The notes under the pieces: model-generated | Seen by the model: only the letters and a program-made list of their open reading frames with translations | The model's database searches: none | Told to the model about the DNA's origin: nothing | Shown here: positions 1 to 10,519 of the stretch, in pieces | Position numbering within the stretch: position 1 is the stretch's first letter | Layout of the letters: each line of letters starts with the position of its first letter | NCBI GenBank assembly: GCA_022376515.1 | Contig: WTXI01000268.1 | Coordinates: forward strand, 1 to 49,289 | Origin: Lactifluus volemus | Lineage: Eukaryota; Basidiomycota; Agaricomycetes; Russulales; Russulaceae | Length of the DNA: 49,289 bases | Direction: 5' to 3' | Made by a program: the position numbers and the translations under genes

Positions 1-92
1 TTTGTTGCTTGACAGATGGTGCATCCTTGCACATAGTTTCTGATGAATTGTTTGATGTTGGGCCACCAGTAGTCACATGTGACAAGTAGGTA
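1..92 (-). pseudogene. gypsy-1 integrase, zinc-binding region (distal fragment)
   Basis: Minus-strand translation gives CDYWWPNIKQFI followed by a CTICQ motif, the second half of the H2C2 zinc-binding domain that precedes the gypsy integrase core. The first half (the histidines) lies at 564-818, and the solo LTR at 93-563 separates the two. The catalytic DDE core would lie to the left of the window. Confidence 0.75.
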
Positions 93-563
93 TGTCACAG
101 TCAGGTCACCGTGGCATGGGGTTGTGGTTCTGAGTCGTGCTGACTAAGCAGAATGATGAAGCAGCCGCAAGGACTAAGATGTGAAGGCCCAGTCAAAGGT
201 TCAGGAGTAGAAGACTTGACTGTGGCGTGATCCATGCAAGTCTTCAAAGGCTTCACTCAAAGAGGAAGCAGTCTTTCAGAAGGGAAGGGAAAGGGGAGGC
301 CTTAGCCACTTGTATTGCTTGCTGTATCGACTGCCTGAGTTCTACAGGAGAACAAGCTTAAGGCCCATCTCAGAGGTACAAGGGATATATATACTGGAGT
401 AGCAGGTCATACTAGAATGTTCAGGGACATGCCTGTAAATGTATGGAAGCATATAGAACAAACTGGAACATTACAGAAACTAGCAGAAGGTGGGAGAATC
501 ATCCAATGTATTAATGAATTAGTGAGAGAAAAAGATGAGTCAGGGTCACCTGTGACTGTCACA
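93..563 (-). mobile_element. Solo LTR inserted in gypsy-1 integrase
   Basis: A 471-bp block with TG...CA ends separates two halves of one integrase domain. Its ends are an imperfect inverted repeat, TGTCACAGTCAGGTCACC against TGTGACAGTCACAGGTGACC. On the minus strand a TATATATA box lies near 390, downstream of the U3-like half, as in the other LTRs here. The minus-strand start TGTGACAGTCAC resembles the start of the gypsy-1 LTR (TGTGACACTCAC near 8454), so it probably belongs to a related gypsy family. A small open frame at 417-734 shows no similarity I recognise and is not called a gene. No clean 5-bp target duplication is visible. Confidence 0.6.
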
Positions 564-1991
564 TCACGTTACCATGACAAGGTAGGTGTAAAAAATTCTG
601 GGGTGTCTCACCATCTGGTGGTTATGGTAGTGAGTAACTATCTCCCTTCTCAGGGTGTTGTCTACCATGACAACTGGTCTGTTATTGTAGAACCAGATAT
701 CATCTCTTTTGTGCATGCAGGGGTGGAGTTCTGACCAATTGAGGAGCTCCACAGGGGTCTGGGATTGGGCCTTGAAAACACGTTCTTTGAGAGAGAAGAG
801 ACTGATGGCACAGACCAAGACAGAGTTAGGGAGAACAGTGACGTCCTGGTTGTCCTCTTTTTCCTGGTTATAGTTCAGTCAGCACAAGAGATGATCTACT
901 TTGTTGTATTTCCTAGGCTTGTGTATCAGTTTATAGTTGTACTCCGCTAATTGTGGGATATACCGTGCAACTCTCCTATTGATCTTCTGTGGGTTGTGCT
1001 AATGCTATAAGTTAGCATGATCTGTGAATACCAAGACTTCATGCTGCACTCCTAGTAGAAGGTGTCACCAGTTCTCCAGTCCTTTGACCATAGCCATGAG
1101 TTCTTGGTCAAAGATATCATAGCCTCTCTCAGCTTCATTTAGGGTTTCCAAGTGATAGGCCACCGGTCTTTGCTTCCTGTTGTCATCTCTTTGGTAGAGG
1201 ATTGCTTCTATTGCATACTGGGAGATGTCTACCTCCAGTTCAAACTGTTTGGTTTTATCTGGTTGAAAGAGTATGGGGTCACTGGTGACAATGTCAATTA
1301 GTTTATTCAGGGCATCTGTGCACTCTTGCGTCCATTTGAATGTTTGTCCCTTTTTAAGGAGGCTTGTGAGAGGTTTGGCAATGTGGGCAAATCCTCTGAT
1401 GAATGGTCTTTGGTATCCTAAGACTCCTAGGGTGCTTTGTACTTGGGTCACAGTCAACAATTGTCAAGGCCATGTTGCCAATCTGCTTCACTTGGTCAGG
1501 TCTATGTGGATGGTTCTGTCCTTTACATAGATACCTAAGTACTCCATAGTGTCTTTCTCAAACTTGCACTTGGGGAGTTTGAGGAACAGACTGTGATTGC
1601 AGAATACTTGTAGAACTTTTCACATTATCAGGCGATGGCAGGCTGGGTCTTTGTGCGTGGCTATTAAGAAGTCATCCATGTACCCATGGCATTCTCCAGG
1701 GAATTCATCGTAAATGGGTTTAAAAACTGTCCACCATTTGTTGGAAGGTGGCCAGGGAGTTGTTTAATCCAAATAGCATGACATTAGGATGATATAGTCC
1801 AAAGGGGTTTTTGAAGGCCGCCTTCCAGCGGTTCTCCTCTTTGATGTGTATGTTGTGGTACCCTGATTGGATGTTAAATTTGGTGAATAGTTCCTTGCCA
1901 CTGAGTTCCTCCATTATTTGCTCTATCCTTGGCATGGGATAGATGTCTCTGACTGTCCATTTATTAACCTCTTGGTAGTCCTGGATGGGGC
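564..1991 (-). pseudogene. gypsy-1 pol: reverse transcriptase C-part, RNase H, integrase HHCC start
   Basis: Minus strand, in order. 1720-1991 holds RT (PIQDYQEVNKWTVRDIYPMP, then FTKFNIQSGYHNIHI and the FGLNNSLATFQ motif). 1065-1460 holds the RT-RNase H connection and RNase H (PLTSLLKKGQTFKWT, FELEVDISQYAIEAIL, GYDIFDQELMAMV). 830-1064 continues RNase H (FTDHANL). 564-818 holds the integrase histidines (HNHQMVRHP). The RT stretch carrying the YIDD-type active site (about 1500-1700) is broken by frameshifts. The upstream half of RT is at 5214 onward, beyond the hAT insertion, and both halves stay in register once the insertion and its 8-bp duplication are discounted. Confidence 0.85.
1984..1991. 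repeat. 8-bp target site duplication of hAT-1, left copy
   Basis: GATGGGGC directly precedes the CAGTGTTGT terminus and is repeated exactly at 5206-5213 after the opposite terminus. An 8-bp duplication is diagnostic of hAT transposition. The sequence belongs to the LRPIQ-coding part of the gypsy-1 RT. Confidence 0.95.
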
Positions 1992-4900
1992 CAGTGTTGT
2001 CATGACCTATGTCCGACAGTGTCAGTCAGCTGACATGTGTCAATGCGAACAAATAGTTCGAGATGTTCGTGACACAGCCAAGGGTCTATACAAAAAAGAA
2101 AAGGTTCGGAATAAATGGAATCTACGGTGACAATGCAACCACTATGCTTCATCTATGTCTTCTAAATCCTCAGCCATCAGCTCCGCAACAGACATCTCCT
2201 TCTCTAAGTGCTTTATGCCCCACTTCCAGTAGAAATCAAGACCTTCAGCAGGCGCATCTGGGTCAGTAGGATACCGAAAGAGGCTCTTTAGTGGTATCGT
2301 CATTTTTGATGGTCAGGTGGATCTTGAAGAAGCGCTGGGTGGGTTGGGTGGGTTTGGTTGAGGAGCTGAGAGGGCTTCATCTGCGTCCTGTTCCTCTTAG
2401 GTAAGTCGGTCTGATTCTGCTGCAGCCTGTACAAGCTCCTCTGCAATATCATCAAAATTTGTGATGTCCAGTGTTCCAGTGTTGTTCTCAGGAGATTTGG
2501 TGGATGGTGGTGGCTGAGTTGGTTGTGAATCTGCAGCACTGGGTGTGGGTTCGGAGCTGGGTGGAAGTGATATGGATGGTATCGATGGCTGAATGAAGTC
2601 GGAGTTCATGGTGTTGAATGTTTGCTTGGAGCGTGGGCGTATGAGACCCTTGGCAACATGGTGTCGTTTGATGTCCATTTGTATGAGGGCAGTCTTCCGA
2701 ACCTTGTCTAATCCCAGCCTACTACGATACTTTGTTTGCACAATTCCCATCTCGCTGGAAACTCGCTCACAGCCAGCTGAGTTTGCAACAATACTGAGAA
2801 TATGGACAGCGAGCTTTACCAAACAATTCCATCCCTGCTTTTGCCCTGCAGGAATTTGTGTGTCCATACCCTCCCACACTCTCACAAGGTTGACTTTGCG
2901 TTTCTGCGTGAAACAAAATTAGTTCATGGGTATCGTAATTGTAAAGCCCACATCACCTGTTTCTCGAACATATCTGTCCACATACTAAGCTGCATCCACT
3001 CATCCGAAAACTCTCCTCGTTGCTATAGATAATCCATGAAGGCCTCGCTAAACTCAATCTCAGGTTCCTCCCGGAAAACCCATGCGCACACCCGCTTCAC
3101 GATGCCCAACAGACCCACTGGTGTCAGTTCCTGTACTCCAGTTGCAAACCACCTATTTCAAATGTATGGATTCAACACAACTGCGGCAATGAACACATTC
3201 TGATCTGCTGCAGCCCAACGCTTCTCCAGGCTCCCAAGAATCTTGTTTTGAATGGCTTCATCTAGTTTTGGGTCAGAGTAGATGTGGTAGAGGTTGCCCA
3301 ATGTGAGCAGGATGTGGTGGAGACCTGTGTTGGAGCTTTGTGTGATGAAGTTCGCCATGGCTAGAGGGTACAGATAGGTAACAACCCTGGTACGCTGTCA
3401 ATTCAACGTCTCAACATAACAATTTGGCTCATAACTCACTTCCAAACATCTTTCCAGAATGAAGAATCCTCCACTATCTCTTGCACCTCCTCTACCTTTC
3501 GCTTTGCTTCTGCTTTTGGGCCAGCGCAAAGCAAAAGAACTGGGGCATACTTGTTATAGCATGCTTTCAAGGGACCTTCGACCTGTAGCAAGTAGTGCAG
3601 AGACAAGTAATGTGCCATCCATTAAGTGATGACAGGAAGGACAAGAATCAAAGCCTTGCCGTTCAGAACACTAAGCTGTTCTGTCTGCAGAATTCCGTTT
3701 GCACGACTATAGTTGTTAAACCACTTAATCACCTCCAGTGTCGTCGGAATGCATTTAAGTAAGTCTATCTTAAGGCTGAGAAAGTCGCCAACAATGAGGT
3801 TAATCTGATGTGCCCAGCAGACTGTTACGATGAGCCATGGCATAAGCGCTAAAAAGAGCCGTCGGAACTTCCTCGCGTCACCTCCGTCATCACAGCAAAA
3901 TGCGATTAGGAGCAGCCCAAAGGCCACCTGCACATATGTGATATCCTCGAGCATTAGCTTAAGAAGGTTCTCCCCTGTCTTTGCTTCTGCAGACACATCG
4001 TGCATTTTTATCAGGTGTGGCTAGCTCATTAACTTGTTAGCTAATCATCAAAGTCCCCAATTTTCATAACAACATACCTTCGAGTCTACTGTAACCATCA
4101 TTGCAACAACTGATGCCTTTGCAGCATTCTTCCACCCATCGCACTGACCTGTAGCCAGCTTCCCATTTAGCTTATCCCTCATTTGAATTTCCACTCGCTG
4201 TGATTGACGATCCAAAATAGGGCCCGAAAGGGTGCACCTATCAGGGACCACAGCTCCCAGTATTCACTTTGTCACCCACTTAACGAATTCTGGGTTATTG
4301 ACAGAGTTCCAGGAGAAGTTATTTGCCACAAACACGTTGAGAAGGTCGTCGTTGAACTCGTTTTGGGTTGGTGTATCCCATTGCTGAAATGGTGAGTCTG
4401 ACCAGAGACTACCCAACTTTAATCGTTTGAGGGGCCATTCACTCAGTATGGGGCTGTCAACTGGTGTAGCAGGTGCAGGTAGAAATGCAGGGAGCTGGAG
4501 TGGGCTCAAGGCTGGGGACCCTGAATGAGGTGGAGGGATAGTTAATCGAGACAGGCCACTCGGTCCCAGGAGCGCATTGCGTTGCAGTGTTGCGGCCGCT
4601 TTTCTTGCTTCGGCCTCAGCCCAAGCTGCTTTCTGCTCCTCAGCTCTTTTACGGGTCTTGGGGGCAACCTTCACGCAACAAAGGAGGTGGGGTATTAGAT
4701 GCTGTTTTGGCTTTCCTGTGATAGACTTTTCTGCGTTCCGAGCTTACACCATAAATGTAAGAATTTCTGTCTTCCTTTATAGTCACCAATAAGCTTACCT
4801 GCTATGTATAGCTCTTCATCTGTTCGATTCTGGAGCATTCCTCCTGCTGTCGCAAGCATGTCGGACTGCCAAAGTGCAGCTATCTCAACATCGAGACATG

Positions 4901-5205
4901 CTTTACACCAAGCTCGTTTCATGTCTTTGTTGTTACTTTGACGCTGGCCATTGGTATAAAAGTGCTCCCAAGCCCAGCTATTTTCACTCATAGTAGAGAT
5001 TCAAGTGGAGGTTGGCAAAGAAGGGGATAAATTTTTATTATGTTAGAATAATACACTAGACTTCATGACTGTCATTTGTCTTTACTTCTTTTGGTATAGT
5101 CGCTCATTGACACAGCCTGACACTATGACCTTTTAAGTCAGCTTGGTTGACATCAAGAGTTCATGACACCCATGACATGTTGTCAGGCTGACACGTACAA
5201 CACTG
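1992..5205 (-). mobile_element. hAT-1: complete hAT DNA transposon nested in gypsy-1
   Basis: A 3,214-bp element bounded by the terminal inverted repeat CAGTGTTGT (left) and ACAACACTG (right), flanked by perfect 8-bp duplications. Subterminal regions are rich in TGACA/TGTCA motifs (for example 2015-2050 and 5100-5195), typical transposase-binding clutter. A single spliced transposase gene runs leftward inside. The perfect target duplication and short, intact ends indicate a fairly recent insertion; the in-frame stops suggest it is now non-autonomous or was cross-mobilised. Confidence 0.95.
2397..4991 (-). pseudogene. hAT transposase (BED finger, RNase H-like core, hATC dimerisation domain) with in-frame stops
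   Basis: Starts at ATG 4991. Exon 1 (4799-4991) carries a BED-type start (WAWEHFYTNG, CKACLD). An intron at 4731-4798 (GT...AG, 68 bp) follows. Exon 2 (4078-4730) leads to the core, with an intron at 4021-4077. Exon 3 (3440-4020) contains CWAHQINLIVGDF, a hAT hallmark. An intron at 3361-3439 precedes exon 4. A fourth intron ends near 2906, and the last exon has the hATC block (ILSIVANSAGCERV, TKYRSRLGLDKVRK) and a Ser/Pro-rich tail. Four in-frame stops remain: TGA 4264-4266, TAA 3622-3624, TGA 3158-3160 and TAG 3023-3025. Each can be reached by one C:G to T:A transition, so this is a young pseudogene. Exon limits are read by eye. Confidence 0.85.
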
Positions 5206-5213
5206 GATGGGGC
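5206..5213. repeat. 8-bp target site duplication of hAT-1, right copy
   Basis: GATGGGGC, identical to 1984-1991, directly follows the right terminus ACAACACTG of the hAT element. Confidence 0.95.
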
Positions 5214-6080
5214 GGAGACTGCCATCTTTCTTTTTGATGAAGAACCAGGGCATCAACCAAGGGGAGTTGGATTTTTCAATATAATTCTTCTGTTCATGCT
5301 CATCAATCTACTCCTTTGTTGCCTGTTTTTCTGCTGTGGTTAGGGGGTACACTTTGCAATTGATGACATCAGTGGCTTTGGGTTTTAATTTGATTACATG
5401 ATTCTCTGGTCTGGATGGTAGGAATCTTTTTTCTCCTTCATCTGAGAAGACATCTGCAAAGTCTCAGTACTGTGGGGGAATCTCCACCTTTTCCTTGTCT
5501 TTGTTCACTTTTTCTGCCCATTGCTGTGCCATGTTGACTTTGCTGACTAAGATGATCTCATCTCCTTCTTTCCAGGTGGGATCTATGCGTGCTTGTCATA
5601 CAATCAATCATTCTTGTCTTTTCTTCACTTGGTCGTACCACTTGGCTTCTAGACATACTGGAGGCCCTTTTAGTTAACTAGTCTCCCAGTTGAACTTTGG
5701 TTGGAACACTTTTAGCCAAGGGTACCCTAGAATGATCCGATCCAAGCCTAGGTTTGAGATGTAGAAGTTCTGTACTTCTTCCTTATCTCCTTGTTTGATT
5801 CTGAGTTTGCAGTAATGGGTGAGAGCTCCTGCTGTATTAGCAGAGCCATCAGCATTGGTGATGGTTTAGGGGAGGGGGAGTTTCTGGAGGGCGACATTTA
5901 GGAAGGAGGCGGTAGAAGTGTCCATGAGATTTTATGTGGCTTCGCTGTCCACAAGGGTTTTTACTTTAGCCATTTTCTGCATGGATCAGTAGGGCACATT
6001 CAAAATCATAGAATTCCAAGTCCTAATACTGATCCGATACAGTTCTATAGCTCTTTCTCAGGCCAGTAGGTTAGAGCTGC
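5214..6080 (-). pseudogene. gypsy-1 protease and N-terminal reverse transcriptase
   Basis: Minus-strand translation of 5206-5400 gives PWFFIKKKDGSLRPIQ, the entry of gypsy reverse transcriptase, broken by the hAT insertion right after the LRPIQ codons. Upstream (5690-5990) is an aspartic protease. The active-site motif reads DSEAT followed by a stop instead of DSGAT, so the glycine after the catalytic Asp-Ser is replaced (GGA to GAA, a transition). The block NLGLDRIILGYPWL, typical of the end of gypsy protease, is still clear. Several stops and frame changes make it non-functional. Confidence 0.8.
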
Positions 6081-8100
6081 CTAAAAACCCTCATCTTTCA
6101 GCATGCTATCCATAAGCTCTTCACGTTGCTCCCTGGACATTCCTCTGACTTTCCCTAGAAAGTCTTTCTTGTCGTCATCTTTCTCCTCTGGTTTCTCCTC
6201 TGGTTCCGTGGTAGTAGCTTCTTTTGCCACCACACATTTGGGCGTGGTCTTCCAGGTGTTTGTCCTTCCTTTCTTCTTGGGACAGACCCTGGCCATGTGT
6301 CCAGGTTCCTTGCAGAAGAAACAGGCTCCCTTCTTCATGAGGCTGTCTTTCTCTGCATCCATCATGACATTAACTTGGATGTTGTCTATATCCATGGCAT
6401 CAGAGTGTCGGTCCTTCTGTCGACTTTTGGCACATTCTTGCCAGGTGCGTCTGCCATCTTTGCTTTCTTTGTACTTCTTGACACGTTCCTGGAATCCATG
6501 CGCACCCCACTCTGCCCATTTGGCTTATTTGGCTCTGGCTGCTTCCGTCCATTGTTGAAAGGTGCACGGAGCCAGGTTAATATGGTAGAGGGCGTTATGT
6601 AGTGTTGATTGGAGTCCTTGTTGAAACATGATGATGGTTCCTTTGTCTTGAAGGCTTCTGTTTACCTTTCTGGGCTAATGTAGATGTCCAGTTCTTCCCC
6701 TTTCATCCTTAGGTTGAAGAGGCCTTGCTCCGTATTCTGTTCTGCTGCGGTGTCCTGAAATGCACTTCTGAATTCATCTGCAAAAGTGTCCCACAGCCAT
6801 TGGTTGTCATAACCAACTGGGTTCACATTTCACATAGTGACATTGTGCAGCCACTGGACTTGGGTTCTGTTCCAATTAGTAACTTTGGGCCCTTTGATGT
6901 AGGACAGGCAGTTGGGAACCCTCTGGTAGGGTAGGGCAAAGGCATAGTTAAAAGTGTTGTTAAGGCAGAAGAGGTTCCATTTATCCATGAAGTCATCTGC
7001 CTTCTGTCTATCTCCATCAAAGATGGTGGGTGGTTGTCCAGTGGGCGCTCCCATGAGGTAGCCTGGCCCTGGCATTGGCCCTTGTGGCAGTCCACCTCCC
7101 AGAGGTCTGCCTCCTGGGGGTCTGACCAGGGGCCAGCCTGGGGGTTCTCCTTCATGAGGTGGGCCTTGAGGTGGGCCTTGGGGCGGTGCTCCTTCTTGAT
7201 TAAGTACCCATCCTTGATTAGTGATTGGAGGGAGTGGTTCCCCTCCTCTCACTGCTAGGTTGACTACAGCCATTGGTGCTTCAGTCATGGTCACTCTGAC
7301 TTGTATTGGTTCTGGTTCTATTGTGATGGCATCTACCTGTTCTGCAAGGTGGGTCATCAGGGTGTTTGCTGGTGGTTCTTGATAAGAGTGGGTGGACAGA
7401 GGGGTTGTTGGTTCCAGTTCCCCTGTGCTCCTGTTGTCTTTACTGTCCTCTCTTATTGTATTGAGGGTGCAATTGTCTGGGTGCTGAGCATCATCTTCGT
7501 GCCACCATCCTGCTCCTGCTGCTTCATTAAGTCTGAATACAGGACAGGATTTGAGTATTTTGTGGTGGTGTAGTATGGTGTGCCAGACGTCATTGATGAA
7601 TTCTACATGGACTGATTCTCTCTCCTGCGCAACACAGTAGCACTGGTTTATAGGGTTCCAGTACACACTGCCTTTCACATGTGCAGGTAAGTCATCATTG
7701 TATCGGGTGGGCACTGGGATCAGTGTTTTGTCATTGGGGAATTCTATTCTGAGAAGGGTCACACTCATATTGCAACTACAAGTATGCTGACTTCTGAGGC
7801 AGTTCTGGCAAAGGGATGAGAATCTAGGTGCTGTCATGTTCTAGTTCTGGGTCAAGTGTTTCCAATAGGATCACCTCGCTTCTGTAGTCTTCTAGACTGT
7901 TGCTCAGGATCTCATCTGCTTGCTCAATGGTCTGGGCAAGCTCGTGGAGTTCTATCAGGAGCCTTTGCTTCTTTTCACCTGTAGCTAGGTTGAGTAGAAG
8001 GAGTACTGTGTAGTATTCCTGCTCTGTAGAGATCTGGATGGCAAGCACCTCTACCAGATGTTCAATGTGGTCATTCAGGGGTTCTACCACCTTTCAGTGG
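6081..8100 (-). pseudogene. gypsy-1 gag polyprotein with CCHC zinc knuckle
   Basis: Three frames in sequence. 7824-8090 (about 88 residues, helical, acidic) covers the gag start, beginning from a GTG or a lost ATG. 6830-7837 (335 codons) has an unusual N-terminal cysteine cluster (CQNCLRSQHTCSC), a Pro/Gly-rich middle and the start of the capsid-like domain (FDGDRQKADDFMDKWNLF). After a frameshift near 6830 gag continues to 6081-6395, which holds the nucleocapsid knuckle CFFCKEPGHMARVC (CX2CX4HX4C) and a Lys/Glu-rich tail. Gag packages the element RNA. Two frameshifts at least break it. Confidence 0.8.
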
Positions 8101-8454
8101 TGTGTGGGAGCTTGGACTTATGTTAAGGACTAGCTGCTTCTAGTTCCTAAGATAGAATCAAGTTGTTCAGGAGGGACCAACAGAGACGTGAGTCTGAGTT
8201 GGGTCTAGCTAAGTTATAGCACTTAGAGGGCTTCAAGAGAGAAGAGGATCACAAGGGGATTATGAGGGGATTTAAGAGGCTAGTATTGGAGAGAAGTCCA
8301 AGCTAGAGAGCAAGGACACAAGACGAGGAGTCTTATATACTTTACAGGGCAAAGGGCGAGTGACATCCGCAATGATGTCATGAGCCTGGGTCTAACTACA
8401 ACCTCATTAAAGTTCTAGGCTAATGATGTCATAAGAGTCAGTGTGAGTGTCACA
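8101..8454 (-). repeat. gypsy-1 5' LTR (boundaries approximate)
   Basis: On the minus strand the block starts TGTGACACTCAC (8454) and can end ...CCCACACA (8101), giving TG...CA ends and a length near 354 bp. A minus-strand TATATAAG box followed by CT-rich sequence lies near 8330. An inner boundary near 8211 is also possible, because the TTATAGCAC sequence there matches the inner edge of the gypsy-2 LTR. The partner LTR is not in the window, so the limits cannot be proven. Confidence 0.55.
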
Positions 8455-9195
8455 AATTTTGGAAAGGACATTATTACATATTATTTGGCTTTAAACGTGT
8501 TTACATGAGTCTAATCGGATCCTCACATTTTGGCACACATCGCTGCCCTTCACCTTGCTACAGGCCACAATCCCTCCTACTTTCTCTACAGTAGACCCTA
8601 CAGCGATTGTCCGACTCCTTGTGCATTCACTACAGGGGTTTGCCTCTTCTTTGCGAGTCCGGGCCTCCACACACATTCATCACGTGCTTCAGGACAAATA
8701 TGGGAGTCCGGACCCCTGTTGGCAGCGGGTGCTGCAGTTTGGGGCGTCTGGTGGGATCCTCCTTCTGATAAGGTGGACAGTCTTTCCTTCAGGGGTCTCT
8801 TCCCCCTAGCTTCAGACTCCTACTTTGTCAGGTTTGTTCTCTCTCATTTTCTCTCATTCTGCTTCACTGCACCCATTCTTATATCTAACTGACTCCTCTT
8901 TCATCAGCTTCTCGCCCCTCAATTCCACATCAACTCTGCATTTTTGCTTACCCACCCTTTTCCCTCCCTCTCGCTTTCTTTCTGCTTGCCTTTTTTTTTT
9001 TTTGGCTTTCTCTCCATGTCTTTTGCTCCTCTTTTGCCTGTGTTTGCTCCATGGCCTCTCTACCGTAGCTCTGTATGTTAGCACACCGTTTGTGTCATGC
9101 GGCTTCTCAGTGTGCATCCCTGCTCTAATGTCATGTGGGACCTGAGGGTCCGGTCTGGCTCCGGTCCGGCTACCTTTTTGGTCCGCCTTAAGTGA
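8455..9195. other. Unclassified spacer, no gene recognised
   Basis: Overlapping frames exist on both strands (for example 8530-8892 plus, 120 codons) but show no domain, codon consistency or repeat relationship I can identify. A run of 14 T lies near 8990-9003. A GC-rich patch near 9149-9185 repeats GGTCCG/GTCCGG four times. It may be part of an old element flanking gypsy-1. Confidence 0.4.
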
Positions 9196-9199
9196 GCTA

Positions 9200-9460
9200 T
9201 TTCAGTGAGGTGTGACGATTAGAATACTATAATTTGATATCATGACACATTGACATTATAATTATTATAATTGAGGCTGGATTCTGATAATGGTCATTAT
9301 AATTACCACAGGTTCTGATAATCCTATTATAATGACATGATAATCAAGGATGATAGTGATAACCCACCACAATATCATATTTGCTCACAATTATCAGCTC
9401 ATTTTCTTTGCTAATATTATTGTTTTTGATTATCAAAATCATTACTCTATTTAATTCCAT
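9200..9460. repeat. AT-rich block with ATTATAAT / GATAAT motifs
   Basis: The palindromic octamer ATTATAAT recurs several times (for example near 9256, 9265, 9297 and 9325), interspersed with TGATAAT. A related, denser block lies at 11556-11880. Spacing and composition resemble the subterminal repeats of a DNA transposon, or two copies of one AT-rich MITE flanking 9460-11556. No clear terminal inverted repeat was found by eye. Confidence 0.5.
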
Positions 9461-9629
9461 GGCATGTAACACATTACATTGTACTACCTATACGACAATA
9501 ATAGGCTATGTATACCTGAGAAGTGGTGGCAGCATTGCAGTGACTAAGCAGTACACTGACAATGCACGTGTCTGGAAGTGTACTTGAGATGCATGTCTGT
9601 GCACAGTTTGGGTCCAAAATATTGTTCAT

Positions 9630-10454
9630 GGTCTTCAGCTACTGACAGATGGACGAAGGAACATCAGGCAGAGAGTGAATTTGGTGCGGCTGTTGGTGGA
9701 TAAGGAGGAGAGGGAGAGTGCATGTGGGCCACCATTGCTGTTGTTGGTGTTGACGTTGGCCATTTGTCTGCAGAGATGGGCAGAGAGGGAGGGCAAGACA
9801 CGTAAGCAATCGTATTTGGAGGGAGGACAGATGGACCAGCAAGATACTTTGATCAATGTCGTTGGTGGCATTTCGAGCGCATCAAGAACTTGCCAACACC
9901 AATTGTGGATATTGAGCGTGCAGATATGTGACAGGCATATGGTGCAGGACAAAAAGGCAGTTGCAAGCAGTAGGAGGCAATGTATAAGAAGTAGCATCTC
10001 AAGCATTGGCATGTTCATCAGACAATCAAGGAGTGTGTCGTGAGTTGGTTACATGAGTTTGGAGTGGTCGATGATTTTTCGTGGGTCTGGTGAGCTGATT
10101 GCTCAACACTGTGAGTATGGCAAGTGGGTTGGCTATCCAGCTAGACACATATGCACCTTCAATCAAGATGCGGCGGAGGCATGGATGTGTCAAGAGAAAG
10201 TTGTGTGGGATGGGAATGGTGATGTCATGTCGCACTGCGCCAGGGTGGTGAGCGTCTATGTGAAGACAGAAGACCTCCAAGAGTGGCGCAGAGGTCTTGA
10301 GGAGACGGACCCAGGACAGAATGTTACACAAACATGCGACAAGGTCGAGGTCGAGTATGTGAAAGAGATGCTGCACAAGGGCAATCTTGTTTTGCTAGTA
10401 CTTGTCCCAGCGGTTCCTTTGGAGCGTCGGCATCATCTTCATACTTGGGCCTAA
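9630..10454 (+). pseudogene. Remnant of an unidentified protein-coding gene
   Basis: Two plus-strand frames read like one decayed protein. From about 9897 the frame gives TPIVDIERAD, GAGQKGSC, and then SWLHEFGVVDDFSWVW, interrupted by TGA 9929-9931, TAG 9971-9973, TAG 9992-9994 and TGA 10091-10093, all in one frame and all reachable by single C:G to T:A transitions. A frame change near 10110 leads into 10053-10454 (KWVGYPARHICTF, EKVVWDGNGDVMSHCARVV, LVLVPAVPLERRHHLH, then a stop). The amphipathic, non-repetitive composition argues for a real ancestral protein. I do not recognise the family; it may be the cargo or transposase of the element carrying the ATTATAAT flanks. Confidence 0.45.
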
Positions 10455-10519
10455 CAACAGTGGTGGTGCAAGGCGTGGTGTGGCAGCCAGGCCCTGCCTC
10501 TGTACTAGCACACGGGACA

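Larger units (their letters stand above)
1..8454 (-). mobile_element. Ty3/gypsy LTR retrotransposon (gypsy-1), degraded, 3' end outside window
   Basis: Read on the minus strand, the order is 5' LTR (8454 downward), gag with a CCHC knuckle, protease, reverse transcriptase, RNase H, then the integrase zinc-binding region at the window edge. This is the Ty3/gypsy order, with integrase after RNase H. The element carries two nested insertions: a solo LTR at 93-563 and a hAT transposon at 1992-5205. All coding domains contain stops or frameshifts, so it cannot replicate by itself. The rest of integrase and the 3' LTR lie beyond base 1. Confidence 0.85.

Noticed and set aside
93..563. The insertion in the integrase read as a MITE because of its inverted ends
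   Set aside because: TG...CA ends, TATA position and similarity of its start to the gypsy-1 LTR fit a solo LTR better, though the unusual flanks keep this open.
8530..8892. 120-codon plus-strand frame as a host gene
   Set aside because: An overlapping frame of similar length exists and neither shows a domain, motif or codon pattern; it lies between transposons.
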